Below are positions 8,181 to 17,600 of a stretch of DNA of 57,546 nt, piece after piece. Under the pieces are notes generated by a model. It saw nothing but the letters and a program-made list of their open reading frames with translations. It made no database searches and was not told the DNA's origin. Source of the DNA: Candidatus Limosilactobacillus merdavium (GTDB lineage: Bacteria; Bacillota; Bacilli; Lactobacillales; Lactobacillaceae); assembly GCA_018883805.1 (NCBI GenBank), contig JAHLFK010000023.1, positions 1-57,546 of the forward strand, given 5' to 3'. The translations under genes were made by a program, and so were the position numbers. Position 1 is the first letter of the stretch; every line of letters begins with the position of its first letter.

Positions 8181-9674
8181 GGTTCTTCGTCAAGAAGTAC
8201 TGACAGAATAATTGAATATTCTTTTTAAGCAGCTCGGGCCATTTTATTGGCACGGGCTGTTTGCTTAGTTTTCCAGTTAATCGCAATATAGGTATTTGGT
8301 AACGAAATAAGAATTCGAACCCTAAAATTAAAGAAGTTTCTAAAACCATAAGCAGTTCGCTTAATGACCTTAATCTTATTGTTAGTTCCCTCAACTGGCC
8401 CATTGGTGTAATGATGGTAGCGGAAACTAGCTATAATTTCTTGTTTATGAGAGCGTAACGTCCTTTGGACCTTTTGGAGTGCTTTTGGTAGTTCTGTTAA
8501 CTTTACAGTTAAAAGCTGTTTTAATTCTTGGTTACTTTTATGGTTAATCGCTAAAATAAGGTCTTGATAGTATGAATATGCTTGTTTGAGTTGATCATCA
8601 AAGTCTAATAGACGATGGACAACTTCAACGTCGGTTAGTTGGGCATAACCAAAGTTACGTCGTGACCAGTAATTGTCGTATTTTAATTGACTAGCGGGAG
8701 TTAAAAGCAGTTTCCAGAAGCGTTTTAAAGCTCGCCATTCATGAGAACCCTTGCCAGCACGATTCATTGCTTTAACCCTAATTTGATTAAGAGCGCGGTA
8801 AGCTTGCGCGACCACATGAAAGTGGTCGGCAATAATTAATGCATTCGGGAAAAGATCATGAATTAGTTGACGGTAAGGAGTATATAGGTCTACTGTAACC
8901 GTCTGAACAGATAATCGCGCGGCACGATCATAACGAAGAAAATAATTTCTGAGGTATGAGTTACGACGAGAGAGAATAATGTCGAGGGTTCGTTTATTTT
9001 CAATATTCATCAAAAGCATACTCATTCCGCTGGGAGCGAAGCGTCCAGACTTGAAATCATCAAAGGCAATATGACGAGGAAGCCAATGGTAATTAGGCTT
9101 AAAGGTTTGATCAAGACAGTTAATAACACGTCTAACCGTACCATCTGAAACGTCAAAGTCTTTAGCTAGGTCTATTTGTGATTGATTCTTAGTCAGTTCC
9201 ATCATTAACCTTTGCTTAATTGCTTTTGAAATATGGTCATGATGTTTAACGTCTTTGACTTCGGCTAATCTAGTTACTGTTTTCGGACATTCTTTTGAAG
9301 GCTTGCAGAGGTATTTTTGTTTTTGAATTGACCAAATAGTTCGCTCGTAATGTAAACTAGGCCCTAAGTAATTAACTTCTTTAAAGCCATTTTTAACCAT
9401 CAAACGCCCACAAATAGGGCAATGCATGGGATAGCTTTGGATTAGGTGGACAACGATTTGCTTCTTTTAATCTTCAATTGCCTCAACATTAAGATTTTGA
9501 TTTAATTCAAGGTGTGGATCTTTAATTCCTAAAGCAGTTCTGATAGACTTATTCATGAAAGATGGTCCTTTCTAAAACGAAGACGGGGTCCAACCATCTT
9601 TCGTTTTTTTGTTTAAATTTTAAAATAAAATAAGCACTGATGTAAAACTCATCAGTACTTAAAATTGTAGAACC
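8181..9674 (-). mobile_element. ISL3-family insertion sequence (1494 bp) with complete ends
   Basis: The left end begins GGTTCTTCGTCAAGAAGTAC and the right end, read inward, begins GGTTCTACAATTTTAAGTAC. The ends share GGTTCT at the tip and AAGTACTGA inside. Both are bordered by the direct repeat TTTTTGAT. A hairpin with arms AACGAA and TTCGTT, containing GACGGGGTCCAACCATC, lies upstream of its transposase at about 9577-9606 and could block incoming transcription. The single transposase gene has a nonsense codon near its 5' end, so the copy may be inactive or depend on a second start. Confidence 0.92.
8225..9556 (-). pseudogene. ISL3-family transposase with in-frame stop at codon 30
   Basis: Reading from the ATG at 9556 gives MNKSIRTALGIKDPHLELN and further residues up to NVEAIED, then TAA at 9469-9467. 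The same frame continues KKQIVVHLIQSYPMHCPICG and stays open to 8225. The main part has a zinc-finger-like CPICG near its start, an HTH (SQIDLAKDFDVSDGTVRR), and the DDE residues in AFDDFKSG, TVDLYTPY, DHFHV and GPVEGTNNKIK. Initiation at the internal ATG (9427) would give a 400-residue protein lacking the first 43 residues of the full frame. I class it as a probable pseudogene caused by a single nonsense change; reinitiation is possible. Confidence 0.8.
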
Positions 9675-11304
9675 TTTTTGATTTAATCAAAAATTGTAGT
9701 TCGCATTTTTGGTTATTTACTAAAAAGGGTCTTAATTGGTTGATCATTTTACCCAATTTCGTTAAGTTCAATGCCATTAAGGTTAATCCGACATCATTTT
9801 CCACAGCCCGTTGGCCGCGCAAATGAGTTCGGCGTACGCCAAAATCCCTCTTCATGCGACCAAAGACTGGTTCAACGTCGAACTTGCGTCGACGATAGAT
9901 CATCTTACCTTCATCGCTTGAGAGGGTCTCTTTGACTTTTGCTTTGTAATAATTCCAAGTTGGATTAACCTGGATGTAGCGCTGACGCTTACCTGGCGTT
10001 TTAGCTAACTGATCTAACTCTTCTGATGATTGATGTGTGTCGGCACGATAGAGTTTAAGATCGCGCTTAAATCCATACTTATCAGTTCGTTTACTGTAGC
10101 GATAAAAACTGAAGCGAACGCCTAAATGATCAATATAGTAGTCATCTTCGGCATTGTACTGCCAATTCTGAGGTTTTGTTGGATCATTTTTGAACTTACG
10201 CTTCTGCTCTTTTTGATAGGTGGTGTATGGAATGAGTGGTTGCTTATCGAATTGGTCAAGCAGTGTTGTGTAATTATATTCACTACCGTAACCAGCATCA
10301 GCTACCACGTGTGTAAAGAAATCCAAGCCATGGAATTGCTTAAGAAATGGCACTAAAGTCCTAGTATCAGTAGGATTGGAAAATAAAGCATAATCAAGGA
10401 CAAACTGATTATGCGTGGCAATCTGAAGATTATATCCGGGTTTGAGTTCTCGGTTCATCATCGGATCTTCTTTCATGCACATAAAAGTTGCGTCGTGGTC
10501 TGTTTTCGAAAAGCTATTTCGTCCTTGAAAAATATCTTCGACACGTTCATATTTTTTAGCCCGTGGAATTAAGTCTTCTCTCAGTTGACGACGAAGCTTC
10601 TTTAGAAAACGTCGCCGACGTTTTCTAACTGAACCACCTTTAATTATTTTCGGCTCCTGTTTAATGGCTTCGTCTAGATTAGTGATTTCTTTTTCCACTT
10701 CTTCAGCCATTAATTCCATACCGTCGATAGATTCAATCATTTCTGGTTTCATCTCTTTGATGACTTGCTTTTCTACTAACTCATCATAAATACTAGCCGT
10801 CTTTTCTCTCAACTTAGCGTGATACTTTTCTATTGCCCGACGCCAAGTAAACGAGTACTTATTAGCATCCGCTTCAACCTTAGTGCCATCAATAAAGACT
10901 GCATCATTTTGAATTAGCCCATGGTCCGTAAGAGCCATAGTAAAGTAAACAAAGGTACGTTTTATTAAGTTCCTGGCGTGCTCACTCCGTCGAAAGTTAT
11001 TGATGGTATGGTAACTGTATGAATGATCACGGGCTAACCATCGCATTGGTAAGTTTTCTTCTAACAAGGTTTCTATTTTCCGGCCAGAATAAGTTTGACG
11101 AGAGTACGCAAACAACAGAATTTTTAACATCAGTGCAGGGTGAGAAAGTGGGCGGCCGGTGACGGCCACGTTCTCTTCTAACAAAACCTCTTGTGGAATG
11201 GAATCGACAAAAGTATCAATTAACCGAACCAGATGATTTTTTGGCACATTGTAGTCATAATTTAGTACGAATTCTGTTTGTCCCGTGATATAATTTTGAT
11301 ACAT
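9652..11304 (-). CDS. IS1182-family transposase with C-terminus altered by ISL3 insertion
   Basis: The product is a 550-residue DDE transposase. The N-terminal domain begins MYQNYITGQTEFVLNYDYNV and includes GRPLSHPALMLKILLFAYSR. The catalytic region includes DAVFIDGTKVEADANKYSF, VADAGYGSEYN and a C-terminal RRKFDVEPVFGRMKRDFG. After CELQFLIKSK the frame runs into the inverted repeat of the ISL3-family element, which supplies RFYNFKY and the TGA stop in place of the native IIVRIFLVRS. The core is intact, so activity may survive, although the transposon end beyond it is split. AAAGGAGCG precedes the ATG. Confidence 0.88.
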   Translation of the reverse strand: MYQNYITGQTEFVLNYDYNVPKNHLVRLIDTFVDSIPQEVLLEENVAVTGRPLSHPALMLKILLFAYSRQTYSGRKIETLLEENLPMRWLARDHSYSYHTINNFRRSEHARNLIKRTFVYFTMALTDHGLIQNDAVFIDGTKVEADANKYSFTWRRAIEKYHAKLREKTASIYDELVEKQVIKEMKPEMIESIDGMELMAEEVEKEITNLDEAIKQEPKIIKGGSVRKRRRRFLKKLRRQLREDLIPRAKKYERVEDIFQGRNSFSKTDHDATFMCMKEDPMMNRELKPGYNLQIATHNQFVLDYALFSNPTDTRTLVPFLKQFHGLDFFTHVVADAGYGSEYNYTTLLDQFDKQPLIPYTTYQKEQKRKFKNDPTKPQNWQYNAEDDYYIDHLGVRFSFYRYSKRTDKYGFKRDLKLYRADTHQSSEELDQLAKTPGKRQRYIQVNPTWNYYKAKVKETLSSDEGKMIYRRRKFDVEPVFGRMKRDFGVRRTHLRGQRAVENDVGLTLMALNLTKLGKMINQLRPFLVNNQKCELQFLIKSKRFYNFKY

Positions 11305-11376
11305 GAAAATCGCTCCTTTATGTTTGTTTTTAGGGGTAATTACATCATATCAGGAACGATTTCCTGTGTACATAAG

Positions 11377-11424
11377 AAGCCGGACGATGAACCAAGATTT
11401 GATTCATCGTCCGGCTTTCATTTT
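11377..11424. terminator. Strong hairpin in the 5' flank of the IS1182 transposase
   Basis: AAGCCGGACGATGAA and TTCATCGTCCGGCTT pair perfectly over 15 bases with a short loop. It lies inside the element between its end and its transposase. Such hairpins can stop transcription reading into the element from outside. Its T tail faces the adhesin side. Confidence 0.75.
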
Positions 11425-11549
11425 GAACTGAGAGTTTTTTCCCAGTCTCTTTTTTACTTATTGCATGATTAATTTTTACACTATTTTAAAATATTTATTT
11501 AATCGTCTTTTCTTACTCCCACAACTGATCCTATCAATTATCGAGAGGC

Positions 11550-11579
11550 TTGCCGTTTGAAAAAAAAAGACGCTATAAT
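11550..11579 (+). promoter_or_regulatory. Promoter of the giant adhesin, with a nine-A tract in the spacer
   Basis: TTGCCG (11550-11555) and a consensus TATAAT (11574-11579) are separated by 18 bases. The spacer contains a run of nine A (11560-11568). Slippage in such a run would change the spacer length and promoter strength. The gene's ribosome binding site AGGAGGAG follows at 11620-11627. Confidence 0.65.
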
Positions 11580-11634
11580 TCAAGGTATAAATTAATAAAT
11601 CAATTTATGTATTATTTTTAGGAGGAGTTGCGGT

Positions 11635-14600
11635 ATATTATCAAGTAATAACCGAAATGAACAGTTTCGCAAGCAAGAACCGAAAAAGCAACGTTTTACA
11701 ATTAAAAAGCTAACGGTCGGGGTTGCCTCTGTTCTTATAGGTTTCACTTTCATGGGAATGAGTGTGTCAGCTGATACCACTACAGGAACTAGTGATGTTA
11801 ATAATCAGACTGAATCAACTCAATCCAATACAGATTCTATTCAAACTGATACTACAACACTGAATAGTAGTAATAAATCTGCTAGTTCAATGCAAAACAC
11901 AGGTGCAACAGCTGCAGAACAGGAAGATCAAAACAGTGCTACTGACAATGCAATTGCAAACCAACAAGCTAATGCTACTGCTTTGCAGACATCACTTGTT
12001 GCTGTACCAAACACTGAAGCTCAAAAGACTTTACGTGGTACTCAGACAGAAGAAGTCAGCGATTGGCAAGGCTTTGTCAATGCAATGAATAACAAGAATG
12101 TTGGTACCATTAACTTGACTGGCGATATTAATGTAACTAACAAGGCCAATGGAACTACTCGGCCAAATCCAGTAGCAAACCCGGGCAAAATTCAGCTTAC
12201 TGGTTCAAATATTTCTGGTGGATTAGATATTGATGGTCAAGGTCACACAATTAATTTTGGTCAGCATTACCTAAGTTTTACTACTAAAAATCAAAAAGAT
12301 TCTAATCCTTGGAATATTGCTTTCAAGAATTTAACTATTAAAGCTGATGGTTACTCTTCTGGCACGTACACTGATGCGTTCAGCCCAATTTATATGGGTG
12401 GAGACGACATCGATACTAAATTACTTGCCCAAAATAAAGTAACATTTGAAAACGTTAATGCAAATATTAAACATGGTGGTTTTTATGTTACTACCATGGC
12501 TCAAGTTACCGGTGATGATCCATACACCACTGTTACCTTTAAGGGTAATAACAATATTACCTGTGAAGAAATTCAAGCTAAGCAATTTATTAGTTCACAA
12601 TATAATTACTCTAGTGCAGTAATGGCTTCACATATTATCTTTGCTAATGGCAATACTACTTTCAATGTAAGTAGCGCAAAGACTAACAATGGTACTAACG
12701 CCGGTGGAAATATTTTACGTGCTAAGATTGAAAATAGTAATGATGCTGATTCGGCAGTTGTTGTAGCAGAAGGTGCTACTGTTAACTTAAACGGTAAGTC
12801 TACTGATGTAAAAGGGATCTTAACTAACAGTGCTATTACTGGTGATGTTGTTGTTGATGGTACCTTAAATGCCAATATGGCTGATGGTCACTCAATGGCT
12901 ATCTGGGCAGGTAACTTAAATATTGGTAAGAATGGTACTGTTGATATCACTACTAGCCAAAATAATGATGGTGGTAGTACAAATGCTACTGGAGACTATA
13001 ATGGTTTCCACTTTGCACCAATTAGTTTGGGTGTTGGATTTGCCCAAAACTTGTCAAACGCTGATTCTAACACATTAACTGTTGATGGTAAATTAATTGT
13101 TAAACGTGTGGGTAATGATAACAAATCTACTTCACCATTGATTTCTTTTGGTTCGGGTGCTTCTGCATTACAAAAGGGTACTTACACATTAAACGTTAAC
13201 GATGGTGCAACATTAGATTTACAAGATGCTGCTCAATCTTCGCGTGCTGGTAAATTCAATAATACCCCATTCGTTGGATTAATTAGTATGTTTGGTGGTG
13301 GTACTAAAGGTGGTAAGACCTCTAACGCACTTAATATTTCCAATCCTGCCTATGTCAACTTACAACGTACAGGTAGTTTAACCGATTCACTACTTCGTCT
13401 TGAAAATATCAACAACTCTGTAAGTATTAATGGTGTCGACGGTAGTGCTGTTCCAGTTGCTCAATGGGATGAAGCTAACTATACCAATACTCCTTCTTAC
13501 TACTGGTACTTGAAGAGTGAAAAAACTCAAAACAACTGGGGTGACAATGCTGTTTCTGGATTTGCTCCTAAGAATGCCACTAGTGGTACAACCAATAAAG
13601 ATGGTCAAAAACTGATCAACTCTAACGGGAATGTTGAGTTGGCAGCCAACCAAGCTGGTGAAGGTGGCTATGCTTACGTTAATGGTGAGATTAGCGAAGG
13701 AACACCAACTGACGGGGTTAAGTACCAAACTCCATATTTGAACCAATTCTTGAATACTTTCAACTACTGGACTCCACAACGGTTGGCAATGGGCTCTAAC
13801 TTGGAAGATGTTGCTAAACCAACTGATGCTGAAAAATACCAACCAACTGTTAAAACAATTAACGGTACCACTAAACAAACTTTAGCTGACTTAACTGCTA
13901 AAGATGGTATTAGTGGATTGATGGATCAAAATGGCAACACTACTGATGATTTATCACCAATCCAAAGTGTAACTTGGTACGATCCATCAACTGATGCTAC
14001 AGATTGGGCTAACACTATGAAGGATAAGGATGGTAACACACTTACTGCTCCTACTAACCCAACAGGTAACTTAAAGACTACTGATACTTCAGCATGGGCA
14101 AAGGTAACATATACTGACGGTACAGTTGATTTTGCAAATATTCCTTTGAAGGTTACCAATAAGACTACGGCTGATGAATACACTCCATCATACAAGCCAG
14201 TCAATGTTGAACAAGGCAAGAGTGCAACTTCAGATCCAAGCTTCACCGATGTAAATAATAAGCCAGCTGCTGCTCCTGCTGGTACTACTTTTGCTAAGGG
14301 AACAGATGCACCAGATTGGGCAATAATTGATCAATCAACAGGTGAAGTAACAGTAGCTCCAGGTACTGATGTAACTCCAAAAGATTACAGTATTCCAGTA
14401 ACTGTAACTTACTCAGACGGCTCAACTGATACAGTTAATGTTCCAGTAACTGTTACTAAGAAAACTCCTGATGCTGATAAGTACACTCCAGAAGGCAAAC
14501 CAGTTTCAACTGAAGTAGGTACTCTTCCAGATGCTAAGGACGGCATTAAGAATCCTGACACCTTACCTGCTACATACACTTGGAAAGAAGAACCAGATGT

Positions 14601-17600
14601 AACTACTCCAGGTAGTAAGCCAGCAACTGTAGTTGTAACTTACCCAGATGGATCAAAGGATGAAGTTCATACTAATGTAATTGTTGATGCAAAACCAGAA
14701 ATTAAGCCAATTACCACTACTGTTAACGGTACTCCAGCAGCAACTGATGGTATTGCTAACTTGAACAACGGTGGTACTACTCCAGTTGATGGTTACCCAT
14801 CAGGTGCAACTTGGACTACTGCTCCAGATACTTCAAAACCTGGTGCTACTACTGGTACTGCTGAAGTAACTTACCCAGATGGCACTAAGCAAACTGTAAC
14901 TATCCCAGTTGCTGTCAACGATGACCATGATGTAACTATCATTGATGACCAAGGTCACACTATTAGTCTTCATGCTAATGATGTAATTACTCACAAGACT
15001 TCAGAAACCAACGTTATTGGCCAACCTGTAGTTCAAAGCTTCAAGTTTAGCTACTACCAAGGTGGTCAAAACTACAGCAAGCCTTACATCTACACTTTGA
15101 ACGCAGCTAAGGGTGTTTATGAACTTACTCAAAAGGGTCAAAACCCAGAAGGTGTAACTGTAAATGTTCCAGAAAGCATTCCAGTAAGTGACATTAAGGT
15201 AAGCTGGGTACCAGCAGGCACTACCTTGTTTGGCGATGTAAAGGGTAATGGTCAACCAACTAGTGTGGCAGGTGCTGACAATGGCGGTACTGAAACAATC
15301 AAGTACACTGGTAACGACAATGCTCAAGCTAACGGCTATCCTAAGTACGTTGCAGTTGTAGACAGCTCAAGCGTTAACTGGCCAATCTTTGGTAAGGGTC
15401 CAGCAGCTATGAACCCATTCCCATCAGTTTACATTTACGGTGCAAAGGCTAATGGTACTATTCCAAGTGTTAACTCTGATACTACTGATGTAAAGAAGGA
15501 CTTAGGGAAAGCTGAGAACTATGTAGATACTAGCGATTTAACCGTTGCTAATAACTCAGCTGTATCATCAGTTGAATGGCAAACAACACCTAATTTGAGT
15601 AAGGCAGATGCTAAGGCTCCAGCAACAGTAAGAATTAACTTTACTGATGGAAGTCACCTTGATATCCCAGTATCTGTAAACGTAATTAAGGTTGATCAAG
15701 GTATTGATAATAAGGATGATCGTGACCTTTACCGTGACATCACTCGTACAATTACTGTTGAAGGTCAAGATCAACCAGTTGTTCAAGACGTAATCTACAG
15801 CCGTGCAAAGAGCACTGATTTATCTAAGCCAGCTGGTTCACAAGTAACTTACACTGACTGGGTAGCTGCTAAGGATAAAGATGGCAATACTGTAACTAAC
15901 TTCCCACAATTAGAAGTAACTAAGCCAGGCTATACTGCTACTGCAACTGGTGCAACTATTGAAACTGTTAATGGTAAGCAATACGTACCAGCTTCAGCAA
16001 CAGTTACACCGGATTCACAAGACGAAACTGTCAACGTAACTTACACTGCTAATGAACATACTCAAGTAATTAATTACGTTGATAAAGATGGTAATAAAGT
16101 AGGCGATCCTTACAATGTTACTGGTAAGACCGGTGAAACTGTTACTGTTGACGTGCCAGGACATGTACCAACTAACTGGACATTAGTTCCAGGACAAAAA
16201 TATGCAAGTTCAGTTACATTCGGTTCAGATAATCCACAACCATTAACTTATACTGTTGAACACAAGACTGAAGTTGTACCTGTTGACAAGAACAACAAGG
16301 ATACCTACCGTGAAATCACTCAAACTATCGAGAAAATTCCAGCAGGCAAGACTGAAGCTGACAAGACTAATGTAAGAACAACTACAGTTACATTCCAACG
16401 TACAGGTACTAAGGACTTAGTAACTAACAAGATTACTTGGAATGCATGGCAAGGGCCAAAAGGATCAGTAGACAAAGATGGTAAGGTAACTTACACTATT
16501 CCTGTTTACGATGTAAAACAAGAAAAAGGCTATGACAGCTATGTAGACGGTACTAAGGCTACACAAGTTCCAACTGAAGATGTAAATGTTGACTCAGCAA
16601 ATACTACTTTCACTATTACTTATGTAAAGCAAGGCTCAACTCCAGTAAATTACGATCCAGCAAGAGATGATATGTCTGTAACTCGTACTATTAATTACGA
16701 CGTCCCAGCAGGACATGATGCTATTGCACCAGTAACTCAAACAGTTGAATACACTCGTAATGTAGATGGTGTTGCAGGTTATCAAGATCCAGTAACAGGT
16801 CACATTACTTGGAACGCATGGCACGTTAAGAGTGGTAATTCCGAATTTGCCTCAACTTCTGTTGAACAAATTAAAGGCTACGACTCATATGTAAATGGAA
16901 CTAAGACAACTGAAGTTCCTTCAGCTGCAGTGACTGAAGAAAACGGTGTTCCACAAAATGGAACAAGCGTAACAGTAAGTTACCAAAAGCAAGATTCAAC
17001 TCCAGTACCATATAAACCAGGTAAAGATGGCGTTAACGACAACATGAATAAGTACGTAACTCGTACTATTACTGCTCACATCCCTAAATCCGATCCACAA
17101 ACCCAAGTACAAATTGTTAAGTTTACACGTGAAGATAAAGATGGCAATGCCGGATACCAAGATCCAGTAACTGGTGATATTACTTGGAACGCATGGCATG
17201 TAGTTAACGGTACTGAAGGAACTGGAACTTGGAGCGAATACACAGCACCAGTTGTCGATGGCTACAAGGCATCTCAAGATAGTGTTGCAGCACAAACTGT
17301 AACTCCAGAAACCAAGAATGCTAATGTGGATATTACTTACACGCAAACTGACGCAGGCAAGTACACACCACAAGGTCAAGATGTCACTACTAAGGTTGGT
17401 GTTGTTCCAGATGCCGAAAAGGGTATTTCTAATACTAAGACTTTACCAGAAGGTACAACATACACCTGGAAGGAAACTCCAGATGTAACAACTGCAGGCG
17501 ACAAGCCAGCTACAGTAGTCGTTACCTACCCAGACGGTTCTAAGGATGAAGTACCAGTAACAGTTCATGTCACGAACCCAAGTACACCAACGAACCCAAC

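Larger units (their letters stand above)
8114..11452 (-). mobile_element. IS1182-family element interrupted by an ISL3-family element
   Basis: The outer inverted ends are AAGAGGCTGGGAATTAACT at 8114 and, on the other strand, AAGAGACTGGGAAAAAACT ending at 11452. Removing the inserted 1494-bp element and its 8-bp duplication leaves about 1.84 kb, normal for IS1182-type elements. The remaining sequence across the junction matches the uninterrupted copy at 66-159 exactly where compared. It lies between apbE and the giant adhesin gene and is inverted relative to the copy at the window start. No clear target duplication was seen outside it. Confidence 0.88.

Noticed and set aside
1-11452. Composite transposon moving gtfAB, rlmD and the flavin cassette
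   Set aside because: The left IS is cut by the window edge, rlmD is a core gene, and no outer target duplication is visible; inversion is the better supported idea.
11628-11630. TTG as start of the giant adhesin
   Set aside because: It is out of frame with the YSIRK sequence and meets a stop after six codons.
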